A DNA stretch of 41,501 nucleotides from Flavobacteriales bacterium (GTDB lineage Bacteria > Bacteroidota > Bacteroidia > CAIKAF01): positions 1 to 41,501 of the forward strand of contig JANWKQ010000100.1 of NCBI GenBank assembly GCA_025451295.1, written 5' to 3'. Of this stretch, positions 26,333 through 35,396 are shown piece after piece. Numbering within the stretch: position 1 is the first letter of the stretch; each line of letters starts with the position of its first letter. The translations under genes were made by a program, and so were the position numbers. The notes under the pieces were generated by a model, which saw only the letters and a list, made by a program, of their open reading frames with translations, ran no database searches and had not been told where the DNA came from.

Positions 26333-26821
26333 TTATTTTTTGATGATTTTAAATGATTTGATTTTGTCGGTTGAGTTTAAGACTTGCAGAATATAGGTTG
26401 CAGATGGAAACAATTCCATTGGAATATTAGTGATCTTGTCTTTGATCTTTTGACTGGATAGTTTTTTGCCATCCATATCATACAACTCATAAGAAAGATT
26501 TTCCAGATTCTCTTTGTCAATTTTCAGGTTGACAAATGTGGTGGTTGGATTTGGATAGACGGATAGCAGAAGACTTATTTCCAGATTATCCTCTATGCCC
26601 ATCGTAAAAAACTCGTAGGGTTGCTGTAACCCTTCATTCGTATTTCCATTACCACCGCTTGTGGCAATATAATCAACCTGACCGATTGAATAGCTTACTG
26701 TACCGCCACTACCACTGGCTTCTCCACCAGATGCGACCACACCTTTTTGGGCATAGATGGAAGAACCACACAGAAGTAACAGACATGAACAGTAAATTGG
26801 AATTGCGTATTTTTTTATCAT
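26333..26821 (-). CDS. Small T9SS cargo protein, function unknown
   Basis: A 162-residue protein. A signal peptide (MIKKYAIPIYCSCLLLLCGSSIYA) leads to a Gly/Ser-rich segment (VVASGGEASGSGGTVSYSIGQVDY, about 28-52) ending in EGLQQPYEFF, then a type A T9SS domain (SVYPNPTTTFVNLKI...LFPSATYILQV...SFKIIKK). Such mini-proteins, essentially a short strand pair plus the sorting tail, are frequent in Bacteroidota; the function is unknown. It is 5 nt upstream of the tail-fibre-like gene and surely co-transcribed. Possibly it helps present that protein on the surface (inference). Confidence 0.85.
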   Translation of the reverse strand: MIKKYAIPIYCSCLLLLCGSSIYAQKGVVASGGEASGSGGTVSYSIGQVDYIATSGGNGNTNEGLQQPYEFFTMGIEDNLEISLLLSVYPNPTTTFVNLKIDKENLENLSYELYDMDGKKLSSQKIKDKITNIPMELFPSATYILQVLNSTDKIKSFKIIKK

Positions 26822-26975
26822 AGGGTGTATTTGTTTTAAATATAAAACTTTTTATAATACAAAGATCAGACCCAATGATCGAAATGGCCTTACATGGTTT
26901 TGGAACTTCGTTATATAATTCAAAGCCAGTATAAAACAGGTCAATACGCCGTGCTGAACAAATTTTCAGAAATAA

Positions 26976-27005
26976 TTGAAAGTTTAAAAGCAATCGCTAG
27001 TTTTG
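26976..27005 (+). promoter_or_regulatory. Consensus promoter 4 nt before the GbsR/MarR start
   Basis: TTG (26976-26978), exactly 19 nt, TAGTTTTG (26998-27005), then 4 nt (ACGT) and ATG 27010. It is a full -33/-7 consensus predicting a transcript that begins at the start codon. Confidence 0.78.
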
Positions 27006-27009
27006 ACGT

Positions 27010-27510
27010 ATGGAAACAAATCAGCACGTCGAAAAATTTTACCAGGCATGGGGCACCCTTGGCTCCAACTGGGGGATCAACAAAACCATGGCCCAGATAC
27101 ATGCCTTATTATTGATCAGCGAAAATTCCTTAACCACCGAGGATATTATGGAAAAACTGAACATTTCCAGGGGAAATACCAACATGAATTTAAGAGCGTT
27201 GATGGATTGGGGCCTGATTCAAAAAGAACATAAAAAGGGAGAAAGAAAAGAACATTTTGTTGCAGAAAAAGATATCTGGAAAGTGTCGCGTCTCATTGCC
27301 AGGGAACGTAGAAAAAGAGAATTAGAGCCAGCCTTAAAGATCCTGGAAGAGCTCAGGTCAATTAAAGACACAGATGCTGAATCGAAACGATTTAAAAAAC
27401 AAATTGATGAGGTTTATAAATTTACCTCGATGGTGGATTCGATCCTTGATAAGTTCATTAAAAGTAATACCAGCTGGATGATGAAAATTTTCGCCTACAT
27501 TGCCAAGTAA
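27010..27510 (+). CDS. GbsR/MarR family transcriptional regulator
   Basis: A 166-residue winged-helix regulator. The N terminus HVEKFYQAWGTLGSNWGINKTMAQIHALLLIS with the HTH SLTTEDIMEKLNISRGNTNMNLRAL (about residues 41-65), a wing (LIQKEHKKGERKEHFVAE, with the typical KGERKEHF) and the C-terminal coiled-coil dimer segment are all GbsR-like. Members repress osmolyte or envelope genes in other bacteria; the target here is unknown. The promoter ends 4 nt before the ATG, so the transcript should be leaderless. The CoA-transferase gene follows on the same strand after an unusual G+C-rich spacer. Confidence 0.88.
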   Translation: METNQHVEKFYQAWGTLGSNWGINKTMAQIHALLLISENSLTTEDIMEKLNISRGNTNMNLRALMDWGLIQKEHKKGERKEHFVAEKDIWKVSRLIARERRKRELEPALKILEELRSIKDTDAESKRFKKQIDEVYKFTSMVDSILDKFIKSNTSWMMKIFAYIAK

Positions 27511-27520
27511 CTTTTTCATT

Positions 27521-27631
27521 GTGCCATGGCTCTGAAGGGGTCGCAGCAGGAAGCATGGGGACCCTGAGTGGGAAAAGCTGATGCCATTGAGTCCGTCACT
27601 TCACCATCACGAAGGACGAGGGGGGCGCCCG
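27521..27631. repeat. G+C-rich intergenic spacer, candidate dispersed repeat
   Basis: The 110-nt stretch between the regulator and the CoA-transferase gene is visibly richer in G+C than its surroundings (it ends GGGGGGCGCCC). It contains a GGGTC/GACCC inverted pair (27538-27564). Read on the minus strand it has an open frame (APLVLRDGEVTDSMASAF...) that looks like part of a non-coding repeat seen in other Bacteroidota rather than a gene; that is a recollection and has not been searched. Confidence 0.4.
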
Positions 27632-27674
27632 AATGAAGAAAAATCACTACTTTCGGGCCTTCAATAACAAAACC

Positions 27675-28331
27675 ATGCTCGATAAGTTCGGAATTGCACA
27701 ACGAATTGCCCGTGAACTCAAAGATGGAATGTATGTAAACCTCGGAATTGGTATTCCCACACTTGTGGCCAATTATGTTCCACAAGGCATGACCATTATT
27801 CTTCAAAGCGAAAATGGTTTATTAGGAATGGGCCCCTTTCCTGTAGAAGGAGAAGAGGACCCAGATACCATTAATGCAGGTAAACAAACTATCACCACCT
27901 TACCTGGTTCCAGTATTTTTGATAGTGCCATGAGTTTTGGAATGATAAGGGCTGGCAAAGTAGACCTTACTGTATTGGGAGCCATGGAAGTGGCAGACAA
28001 TGGAGATATTGCTAACTGGAAGGTTCCCGGAAAAATGGTGAAGGGAATGGGAGGAGCGATGGACCTCGTTGCGAGTGCAAAAAATATTATTGTGGCTATG
28101 CAACATTGTGATAAAGCTGGCAATAGTAAATTACTGAAAAAATGTTCACTGCCCATTACTGGTCTTGGTTGTGTAAAGAAAATAGTAAGCGACCTGGGGG
28201 TTTTTGATGTAACCCCCAATGGATTCAAGCTGCTGGAAAGGGCTCCCGGGATCAGCGTGGAGGAGATTAAAGCAAAAACCGAAGGACGGTTGATCGTTGA
28301 AGGAGATATTCCTGAGATGATCATTAACTAA
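27675..28331 (+). CDS. scoB: 3-oxoacid CoA-transferase subunit B
   Basis: A 218-residue beta subunit of SCOT-type CoA-transferase, exchanging CoA between succinyl-CoA (or acetyl-CoA) and acetoacetate or similar 3-oxo acids. It shows [15 protein letters not shown] (20-34) and the catalytic glutamate in [12 protein letters not shown] (E46). The C-terminal half has [15 protein letters not shown]. The frame is open to 27633, but ATG 27675 ([15 protein letters not shown]) is the family start. The alpha subunit that normally forms the enzyme is not adjacent or anywhere in the window. The gene is 20 nt upstream of the GT2 gene. Confidence 0.9.
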   Translation: MLDKFGIAQRIARELKDGMYVNLGIGIPTLVANYVPQGMTIILQSENGLLGMGPFPVEGEEDPDTINAGKQTITTLPGSSIFDSAMSFGMIRAGKVDLTVLGAMEVADNGDIANWKVPGKMVKGMGGAMDLVASAKNIIVAMQHCDKAGNSKLLKKCSLPITGLGCVKKIVSDLGVFDVTPNGFKLLERAPGISVEEIKAKTEGRLIVEGDIPEMIIN

Positions 28332-28351
28332 TACAAAGACGAACTACTGGA

Positions 28352-29077
28352 ATGAAACTTTCAATCGTTATACCGGCTTACAATGAAGAGAAAACGATAC
28401 ATCTTATTCTCGATAAGGTGTTGGCGGTAAAGCTGGAAGGCGGAATGGACAAAGAGATCATTCTTGTGAACGACTGTTCGAAAGATGATAGTAAGGGAGC
28501 TATTGAGCGGTATATCCAAAGCCATCCCGAAGCTTCGATGGTGCTTTATAATCATGAAGTAAATAAAGGCAAAGGTGCCGCACTGCATACCGGGATTGAA
28601 AAAGCTACCGGAGACTATGTGATCATTCAGGATGCAGATCTTGAATATGATCCGGAAGAATATAATTTATTGCTAAAGCCTGTTTTAAACGGAATGGCAG
28701 ATGTGGTTTACGGATCCCGTTTTATGGGAGGTAATCCTCACCGGATCCTTTTCTTCTGGCATTCCATTGGGAACAAAGGCCTTACTTTTGCCAGCAACAT
28801 GTTTACCAATCTCAATCTTACGGATATGGAAACCTGTTATAAATTGTTCAAGCGTGAAACGGTTCAAAGTCTGTTGCTAAAGGAAAAGAGATTCGGATTT
28901 GAACCAGAGGTGACTGCGAAAATTTCGAGGGTGAAAGACATTCGGATTTACGAGGTTGGCATCTCCTATTATGGCAGAACCTATGCGGAAGGTAAAAAAA
29001 TAGGCTGGAAGGATGCGTTTCGTGCTTTATATTGTATCTTGAAGTACAATATTTTCGACCGAAAGGCGGTTAAATGA
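28352..29077 (+). CDS. Family 2 glycosyltransferase, polyprenyl-phosphate sugar synthase-like
   Basis: A 241-residue GT-A enzyme. It shows the nucleotide-sugar binding start [14 protein letters not shown], the DxD-like motif in [13 protein letters not shown], and [12 protein letters not shown] and [10 protein letters not shown] typical of dolichyl/undecaprenyl-phosphate mannose or glucose synthases. It lacks C-terminal membrane segments, so a separate membrane protein is needed. That could be the next gene (DUF2079), which its TGA/ATG overlap (29074-29077) ties to it. The likely product is a lipid-linked sugar used by a GT-C-type transferase (inference). ATG 28352 is the conserved start. Confidence 0.9.
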   Translation: MKLSIVIPAYNEEKTIHLILDKVLAVKLEGGMDKEIILVNDCSKDDSKGAIERYIQSHPEASMVLYNHEVNKGKGAALHTGIEKATGDYVIIQDADLEYDPEEYNLLLKPVLNGMADVVYGSRFMGGNPHRILFFWHSIGNKGLTFASNMFTNLNLTDMETCYKLFKRETVQSLLLKEKRFGFEPEVTAKISRVKDIRIYEVGISYYGRTYAEGKKIGWKDAFRALYCILKYNIFDRKAVK

Positions 29078-30555
29078 GTGCCCTCAATAAAATCAACCCA
29101 AGATGGCTCGTGATCGGGATCATCCTTTTTTTTGGAGCCGTTTATTGCTCCATCTCCCTTTACAATCATTATAACTTCAGAACATTCGCCTTCGACCTGG
29201 GGATTAAAAATCAGGTATTATGGGATTATGCTCATGGCAGAATGAACTACAATACCATTATGCCAGAACTTGGAGGGAAGGTAAATGTACTCGCCAATCA
29301 CTTTGAACCCATCCTCTTTCTGTTTGCGCCTTTGTATTATATTTTTGGCAGCTATACGCTGCTTATTGTACAGATCGGCTTTATACTGCTAGGGGGCTAT
29401 GGTGCCTATAAATACATTGCGGAAATAAGTGGAGACCGTGTATTTGCAGCACTGGGAATGGCGATGTTCTATGCCACGTGGGGAATTTTTGGAGCCCTAT
29501 CATTTGATTTTCACACGAATGTACTAGCTGCTGTGATCGTCCCGTGGTTGTTTTTTGCCATTCAAAGAAAAAAACCGTTACTCTGGATATTGGTTCTTTT
29601 ATTGATCCTCTTGTGCAAAGAAAACATGGCTTTATGGATGATTTTTGTGGGGCTGGGAATTTTTCTCCATTGGATCAAGGACAAAAAACGAAGAAACTTT
29701 GGATTGTTCACAGCCGGCATAAGTGCCTTGTATTTTGTGGTTGTAATGAAATATGCCATGCCATTTTTTTCCGATGGAAAGCTGCCTTATATGCATTTTA
29801 AATATGCTGCACTTGGATCCAGCTGGGGTGAAGCAATGCAAACGGTTTTTACGCGTCCAGGCTATACCATTAGGCTCCTGTTTGAGAACCATTTGCCGGG
29901 AGGCGATCTGGTTTTTAATGATAAGGCAAAATGGCAGTTGCATACTTTTGTGTTTCTGTCTGGAGGTATATTTCTCCTGCTAAAGCCCCAGTTTCTGGTG
30001 ATGCTTATACCCGTTTATGCGCAGAAAATGTTTAGTGACGACCCTGTTAAATGGAGTATTTTTCAGCAATACTCCATTGAGTTTGTACCAATCATAGTGC
30101 TTGCCACCTTTACTTTTATTAACCGATCGGAAAATGCTACGGTGAAAATACTGGCTGCATTATTGATCTTCCTGGCATCTTTCGACACCTCCAAGGAATT
30201 CCTCGCAGTTTGGAAACCCCAACCTTATGGAATGGATCTGGCCAATTTTTATCAGCGATCGCATTATAAAAGAGAAATTAGCCGCAAGGAGGTCCGGGAT
30301 TTACTCAAGGCCCTTCCTAAAAAAACAAGTGTTTCGGCCACCTTTTATGTACTTCCGCATGTGGCAGACCGAAAAAAGATCTATCAGTTTCCGGATGTAA
30401 GGGATGCGGAATATATTCTAACACTCAATGATGGGATCATGACCTATCCGCTCGATCAGCAGCAGTATCAGTTGACGGTAGACAGCATTTTAAGTACCGG
30501 TAGATGGAAAACCGAACTAAAAACAGATCATGGGTACCTACTTAAACGCCAATAA
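29074..30555 (+). CDS. DUF2079 family polytopic membrane protein (GT-C-like)
   Basis: A 493-residue membrane protein with about ten hydrophobic helices in the first 350 residues and a hydrophilic C-terminal domain. Motifs [39 protein letters not shown] and [18 protein letters not shown] (with the conserved DxHTN) are the DUF2079 signature. Family members are predicted to have the GT-C fold, with the acidic residue of the first extracytoplasmic loop acting like that of oligosaccharide transferases. The overlap with the GT2 gene suggests the pair builds and transfers a lipid-linked sugar; the acceptor is unknown. Confidence 0.87.
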   Translation: MSALNKINPRWLVIGIILFFGAVYCSISLYNHYNFRTFAFDLGIKNQVLWDYAHGRMNYNTIMPELGGKVNVLANHFEPILFLFAPLYYIFGSYTLLIVQIGFILLGGYGAYKYIAEISGDRVFAALGMAMFYATWGIFGALSFDFHTNVLAAVIVPWLFFAIQRKKPLLWILVLLLILLCKENMALWMIFVGLGIFLHWIKDKKRRNFGLFTAGISALYFVVVMKYAMPFFSDGKLPYMHFKYAALGSSWGEAMQTVFTRPGYTIRLLFENHLPGGDLVFNDKAKWQLHTFVFLSGGIFLLLKPQFLVMLIPVYAQKMFSDDPVKWSIFQQYSIEFVPIIVLATFTFINRSENATVKILAALLIFLASFDTSKEFLAVWKPQPYGMDLANFYQRSHYKREISRKEVRDLLKALPKKTSVSATFYVLPHVADRKKIYQFPDVRDAEYILTLNDGIMTYPLDQQQYQLTVDSILSTGRWKTELKTDHGYLLKRQ

Positions 30556-30628
30556 CCACAGGGAGATTGAATAAAATTTTCGACCAAAAAAAAAATAAAC
30601 GGCAGGCCCTTGTTCCAAAAAATACCCC

Positions 30629-30636
30629 TATATTTG
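30629..30636 (+). promoter_or_regulatory. -7 element upstream of the MerR gene
   Basis: TATATTTG, a full match, lies 27 nt before ATG 30664. A TTG at 30610-30612 gives only 16 nt of spacer, too short for the standard -33. Confidence 0.5.
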
Positions 30637-30663
30637 AACACATTCACCACAGTCTTCATTACA

Positions 30664-31005
30664 ATGCCTTACAAAGAAAAAACGGAAAATGAATTAAAAC
30701 TCTACTATACCATCGGTGAAGTGGCTGATATGTTTGATGTGAAAACATCCCTCATCCGCTTCTGGGAAAAAGAGTTTGACATTATTAAACCCAAGAAAAA
30801 TAAAAAAGGCAACCGACTTTTTACAAAGGAGGATGTCGATAACTTTTATATCATCTTCCATCTTGTCAAGGAAAGAGGCTATACCTTAGAGGGCGCCAAA
30901 AAGAAGTTAAGGCAAAACAAACCTGACACATTGAACCAGGTTGAGATTGTAAGGTCACTCAATAAAATCAAGGATTTCCTGGTTGAATTGAAGACCCAGC
31001 TTTAA
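30664..31005 (+). CDS. MerR family transcriptional regulator (short form)
   Basis: A 113-residue protein with the MerR winged-helix N domain (YYTIGEVADMFDVKTSLIRFWEKEF, about residues 12-36, then KKNKKGNRLFTKEDVDNFYIIFHLVKERGYTLEGAKKKL). It ends soon afterwards, so it lacks a ligand-binding C-terminal domain. This short form is widespread in Bacteroidota. Target genes are unknown. The frame is open to 30610, but ATG 30664 is the natural start and lies downstream of a TATATTTG box. The next gene begins 32 nt after its stop. Confidence 0.88.
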   Translation: MPYKEKTENELKLYYTIGEVADMFDVKTSLIRFWEKEFDIIKPKKNKKGNRLFTKEDVDNFYIIFHLVKERGYTLEGAKKKLRQNKPDTLNQVEIVRSLNKIKDFLVELKTQL

Positions 31006-31037
31006 GTATGGCATTGTTTTAGCATACGCTTTCCCGA

Positions 31038-31913
31038 ATGAAAAAGTGCTTCGTAATACTGTTAGTACTTGTGAACCATTTTCTGGTGGCCCAACTAAAT
31101 GTGGGTTTTTCTGGAACCAGAGGCTCTTATACCTTTTCAAAACCGTTTAAAACCATCCGGGATATTCCAAGGTTTAGCGAATGGGACAGCTTGCCTAACG
31201 GAAAGTGGAAACAGCTCTATGAAGGCGGTCAGCTGGCGATGGAATATACCATGAAAAAATACCTGTTGAATGGCGCCGCCAAAGGATATTACCCGGGAGG
31301 TGGTTTAAGGTATGAGTTCACCATGAATGGGAACTATATTGATGGTGAATTCAAGGAGTACTATGCGAGTGGTGCGCTATGGAGGCTGTACAATTATTTT
31401 GAAGGCTTTTTAAACGGCCCATGGTATATCTACTATGAGGATGGAATAAAAATGGCGGAGGGTGAACATAAGGAAGACAAAAAGGTTGGCAAACTTTATC
31501 ATTGGTGGCCCAATGGAAATCCAAAGGAAGAAAGGACATATAGAAATGACACCATTAATGGGATGTCGGTTTATTGGTATGAAAGCGGACAAAAAATGAT
31601 GGAAGGGAATCAGCATCCTATTGATACGAAAATTGGAGCATGGACCTTTTGGTGGGAGGATGGGACCCAACAAAAAGAAGCAGAATATGTAAATGGTCTT
31701 GAGCTGATCCATAATGCCTGGGATCGTAAAGGTGTCCAAATGGTAACCAACGGCGAGGGGAAATATACATTTACCACGTTATCAGGTGCAAAACTGGTTG
31801 AAGGCCTGTATCATGAAAGCATGCAGGAGGGGCCCTGGTTATTTTGGGATGAGAAAAATCTGAATGCTGAACCCAAAAAGATCTATTTCATAAAGGGAAA
31901 AAAGACCAAATAA
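31038..31913 (+). CDS. Exported MORN-like/YwqK-type repeat protein
   Basis: A 291-residue protein with a signal peptide (MKKCFVILLVLVNHFLVA) and about eight beta-hairpin repeats of roughly 22 residues with cores such as NGKWKQLYEGGQLAMEYT, DGEFKEYYASGALWRLYNYF and VGKLYHWWPNGNPKEERTY. The G-x-W/Y-x-x-Y/W-x-x-x-G pattern is that of MORN and YwqK antitoxin-like repeats. It is exported; the function is unknown. No toxin gene is adjacent. It may share a promoter with MerR upstream (32-nt gap). Confidence 0.85.
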   Translation: MKKCFVILLVLVNHFLVAQLNVGFSGTRGSYTFSKPFKTIRDIPRFSEWDSLPNGKWKQLYEGGQLAMEYTMKKYLLNGAAKGYYPGGGLRYEFTMNGNYIDGEFKEYYASGALWRLYNYFEGFLNGPWYIYYEDGIKMAEGEHKEDKKVGKLYHWWPNGNPKEERTYRNDTINGMSVYWYESGQKMMEGNQHPIDTKIGAWTFWWEDGTQQKEAEYVNGLELIHNAWDRKGVQMVTNGEGKYTFTTLSGAKLVEGLYHESMQEGPWLFWDEKNLNAEPKKIYFIKGKKTK

Positions 31914-31968
31914 TTTTCCTCCGGTTCGGTTGTGGCTTCATGAGCTCAATTCGTGTAGCGCTTTATAT

Positions 31969-31976
31969 TAACTTTG
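31969..31976 (+). promoter_or_regulatory. Possible -7 element of the DUF5686 gene
   Basis: TAACTTTG matches TAnnTTTG and ends 8 nt before ATG 31985. No TTG is correctly spaced upstream. It lies inside the alternative longer frame, supporting the downstream start. Confidence 0.4.
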
Positions 31977-31984
31977 ATACCCGG

Positions 31985-34408
31985 ATGAAACAAGCCACTT
32001 ATAAGAGATTTCTGTTTGCCTCCGTGCTGCTTGTCTGGGTTTATTTCATAACTGGGAATCTTTACTCACAGGTTACCATTAGCGGAACGATCAGGGATAT
32101 ATCGACCAACGAGGCTTTGGCATTTGCTGGAGTGGTGGAGAAAGGAACAACCAATGGATCTGTAACGGATCTGGATGGAAAATTTTCTTTCAAAATAAGA
32201 TCGCTTCCAGTCACCCTTCAAATATCACTCATTGGATATGAGTCCAAAGAACTCGTAGTTGAACAGACGAAAATAGTCATTGGATTAAAGCCAACTTTTT
32301 ATCATTTAAAAGAAGTTGTTGTAATGGCTGGAGAAAATCCAGCGGATAAGATCATTCGGAAAGTAATTGCCCGACGTGATTCGTTAAATCCGGAAAACCT
32401 GGCATCGTTTACCTATAGTACTTACAATAAGACCCTATTTACGGGAAAAAAAGATACGGTCATTAATCCATTTGCCGGACTTTTCGGAGCTGTAGATACC
32501 ATGAGTCAACAGGTTGAAGACGTGTTTAAACGTCAGCATTTATTTATTAATGAGTCTGTAACAGAAAAAAAATACAGAAAGCCTGGGAATCACCATGAAA
32601 CGATCATTGCTTCACGAACTTCGGGATTATCGAATCCAATATTTTCAACACTAACAACCCAGCTACAATCTTTATCTTTTTATGAGAATAGTCGCTTTCA
32701 GATCCTGAGTACAGAATATAATAATCCGCTTTCCGATGATGCTTTTGACAACTATAAATACAACATCGAGGATACTACTTTTAACGGAACGGACTCGATT
32801 TTTGTGATCTCATTTCAACCTAAAAAAGGTAGGAAGGCGACGGGAATGTCGGGGTTCCTCTACATTAATAAAACCTATTATGCGCTTGAAAGTGCTTTCG
32901 CTTCCCCAACCACTACCAATCAAATGCTGGTGATCGTACAACAGGTGTATACGCGATGTGAGGATGGACATGGGTTTCCGGTTCAATTAAACACGGATAT
33001 GATCTTAAATGGCCTTAAGATCTCTAACCACAAGATGGTAGTGGAGGCCAGGACCTATATTAAAGATGTGGTGATCAATCCTGTTTTAAAATTAGGAGAG
33101 TTTGGAGCCGTGGAAATTGAGGTGGATGAAAATGCCGTAAAGAACCAGGAAAAAATTCTACCACTTTTCCGGGAGAATCCATTGGACCGAAAAGATTCCA
33201 CCACTTATACTTCCATCGACAGTTTGTCTAAACAAATGAAGCTTGAAAAACGGATTGATTTTTTGGAAGCAGCACTGGAAGGAAAAATAAGGGTTTGGAT
33301 CTTTGATATTCCGATTGACAAAATTTTCTCTTACAATAACTATGAAGGGTTTCGCTTAGGGGCAGGATTGGAGACAAATCATCGGATGTTGAAATGGATG
33401 AAACTGGGTGGATATTTTGCATACGGATTTACCGACAATGCCATTAAGTATGGTGGATTTGTAGAGTTTTTACCCTACCATAAAATGGACATGCGGCTTC
33501 GGTTAGATTATAGACAGGATGTTTTCTCGAGTGGATTTACCGATTTTCCGCAAATGGGGCCCATAGATCTTAGCCAAACCACCACCCAGCTCGTATTAAA
33601 TGTTTTTGACAGCATCCGGTTGTTCGAAGGAAGCTTTTCCATCAAACCTTTTCAAAACTGGCAGCTGCGGTTTGCGATGAACCATCAGCAAATGGATCCA
33701 ACCCGTCCTTATCGTTTTTTACCAGACACAAGCATAAATCAACATTATAATCTAACAGAAATTGATCTCTCCACCCGCTGGGGCATCAAAGAAAAATATA
33801 TTACAGTTGGGAGGAAACATATTGCAAAACCTACGAAATTTCCTATTCTTCAGTTACATCTTATACAAAGTTTATCCGGTTTAGGTGGCCAGTTCTCTTA
33901 TACCAAATTAATGGGAAGAATTACCCAGACTTTTTATGTTCGGAAGCTGGGCAAAACAAAAGTAATACTGGAGGGAGGATATATTTTTGGAGATGCACCT
34001 TATGCAAAAATGTTTGCGAATCGTGGTACCTTTTCCAATTTTTCCATTGTATCCAGGAACGGATTTGAGACCATGCGGTCGAACGAATTTCTCATGGATA
34101 GTTATTTCTCCTTTTATTTTTCTCACAATTTTGGAACACTCTTTCGTGTAAAAAAATTCATTCGTCCGGAGCTTTCAGTAGTGCATAATCTGGGATTTGG
34201 ATGGATCAGAGAACCCTTACGACATACAGGTATTCCATTTAAAACCATGAAGCATGGATTTTTTGAAACCGGAATCGTGATTGATAATATTTTAGTGCTA
34301 AGCAATATGGGTTTTGGTCTTGGCGTGTATTATAGATATGGATCCACAGCGAGTGGAGATCCCCTGAAGAATTTCTTTTTTAAGATGGCTATCTCAACCA
34401 CGTTTTAG
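31985..34408 (+). CDS. DUF5686 outer-membrane protein with CarboxypepD_reg-like domain
   Basis: An 807-residue protein. A signal peptide (about residues 1-28, MKQATYKRFLFASVLLVWVY...) is followed by a carboxypeptidase-regulatory-like beta sandwich (VTISGTIRDISTNEALAFAG, about 30-110), then the long DUF5686 region (MAGENPADKIIRKVIARRDSLNP and on) and C-terminal beta strands ending in FFFKMAISTTF, as for an outer-membrane barrel. Members are predicted outer-membrane proteins of unknown substrate, abundant in Bacteroidota. The frame is open to ATG 31940, but ATG 31985 begins the signal peptide and follows a TAACTTTG box. It converges on the next gene with a 3-nt gap. Confidence 0.88.
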   Translation: MKQATYKRFLFASVLLVWVYFITGNLYSQVTISGTIRDISTNEALAFAGVVEKGTTNGSVTDLDGKFSFKIRSLPVTLQISLIGYESKELVVEQTKIVIGLKPTFYHLKEVVVMAGENPADKIIRKVIARRDSLNPENLASFTYSTYNKTLFTGKKDTVINPFAGLFGAVDTMSQQVEDVFKRQHLFINESVTEKKYRKPGNHHETIIASRTSGLSNPIFSTLTTQLQSLSFYENSRFQILSTEYNNPLSDDAFDNYKYNIEDTTFNGTDSIFVISFQPKKGRKATGMSGFLYINKTYYALESAFASPTTTNQMLVIVQQVYTRCEDGHGFPVQLNTDMILNGLKISNHKMVVEARTYIKDVVINPVLKLGEFGAVEIEVDENAVKNQEKILPLFRENPLDRKDSTTYTSIDSLSKQMKLEKRIDFLEAALEGKIRVWIFDIPIDKIFSYNNYEGFRLGAGLETNHRMLKWMKLGGYFAYGFTDNAIKYGGFVEFLPYHKMDMRLRLDYRQDVFSSGFTDFPQMGPIDLSQTTTQLVLNVFDSIRLFEGSFSIKPFQNWQLRFAMNHQQMDPTRPYRFLPDTSINQHYNLTEIDLSTRWGIKEKYITVGRKHIAKPTKFPILQLHLIQSLSGLGGQFSYTKLMGRITQTFYVRKLGKTKVILEGGYIFGDAPYAKMFANRGTFSNFSIVSRNGFETMRSNEFLMDSYFSFYFSHNFGTLFRVKKFIRPELSVVHNLGFGWIREPLRHTGIPFKTMKHGFFETGIVIDNILVLSNMGFGLGVYYRYGSTASGDPLKNFFFKMAISTTF

Positions 34409-34411
34409 AAA

Positions 34412-35353
34412 CTACCTTACAAACCTTGCTACAATCTCCTTCACAGGCAATATCTGATAGGTATGCTCAATACTGGGTCCGGCACACCAGACAGTTTTGT
34501 AAGTATTTGTAAAGGCCGCTTTATTGATGGCCTTCATGCCTTTTAAAAAAGTAAACATCTTAATCCACTTTTTTATTCGCCTGTTTTTACTCAATACCTT
34601 TTCAAGCCAGTTTTGTTTGGTTCCCACACTTTGCACATAAGGAGTGTTGATTACCGAACAGGGGGTGCCGGATATTTTTGTGGTCATTACAATGTCTTCT
34701 TTGCCATATTCCACGCAGGCATTTTTATATTCATCAGAAATTTCTGCTTCCACACAGGCAATAAACGGACTTCCAATGGACAATCCATCTGCGCCCAGTT
34801 TTAAAATATGATCCACTTCCTCTTTTGTGCCTACACCACCTGCGGAAATCACAGGGATCTTGCAGTATTTTTTCAATAACGGAATTAGTTTTTCCGGTGG
34901 AAGGTTCCCGGCATGTCCGCCGGCTTTTGAGTTAACGGCTATCACCGCATCTGCACCCATTGCTTCCACCTTCATTGCATATTTTTCCTCCACCACATCG
35001 CAAAATACTTTTATTCCAAGCGGTTTGCAGACTTCTATCACTTTAGCAGGGCTCCCCAACGATGTAATAATAAAATCCACTTTTAAGGCCACGCAGGTAG
35101 CCAATTGTTGTTTCATCTTCAGGTTCGACTTATTCACGATGAGATTAATGCCCAATCCCTTTCCATTTGTTTTGCTCCGGATTTCTGTGATGGCTGCTTT
35201 GAACTCTTCATCGGTTCTGTAGTTCAATGCTGGTACGGCCGCCGCAATGCCTGAATTGATCGCCTCTATCATCATGCTGGCATTCGTCACCAAAAACATG
35301 GGTGCCATAATGATGGGATATTGAATATTTAATATTTCGGTGAGTTTTTTCAT
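34412..35353 (-). CDS. Nitronate monooxygenase-like NAD(P)H flavin oxidoreductase
   Basis: A 313-residue TIM-barrel FMN enzyme of the nitronate monooxygenase/FabK-like group. It begins with YPIIMAPMFLVTNASMMIEA, has the FMN phosphate region GGHAG (145-149) and VISAGGVGTKEEVDHILKLGADGLSIGSPF (173-202). It oxidises alkyl nitronates or acts as an NAD(P)H:quinone reductase in relatives; the true substrate is unknown. The C-terminal CAGPSIEH is usual. The start ATG is 35353. It converges on DUF5686 with a 3-nt gap and is followed upstream by the SRPBCC gene. Confidence 0.9.
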   Translation of the reverse strand: MKKLTEILNIQYPIIMAPMFLVTNASMMIEAINSGIAAAVPALNYRTDEEFKAAITEIRSKTNGKGLGINLIVNKSNLKMKQQLATCVALKVDFIITSLGSPAKVIEVCKPLGIKVFCDVVEEKYAMKVEAMGADAVIAVNSKAGGHAGNLPPEKLIPLLKKYCKIPVISAGGVGTKEEVDHILKLGADGLSIGSPFIACVEAEISDEYKNACVEYGKEDIVMTTKISGTPCSVINTPYVQSVGTKQNWLEKVLSKNRRIKKWIKMFTFLKGMKAINKAAFTNTYKTVWCAGPSIEHTYQILPVKEIVARFVR

Positions 35354-35396
35354 TGATGATCGGAGCGTCTTTGCATCTCAGCGCTAAATCTTTACT

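Noticed and set aside
27516-27806. Minus-strand 96-codon frame over the spacer and scoB 5' end
   Set aside because: It overlaps the well-supported scoB gene antisense; the spacer part is better seen as a nucleotide repeat.
31038-31913. Toxin-antitoxin locus suggested by YwqK-like repeats
   Set aside because: No toxin-like gene adjoins it; the protein has a signal peptide and is likely an envelope repeat protein.
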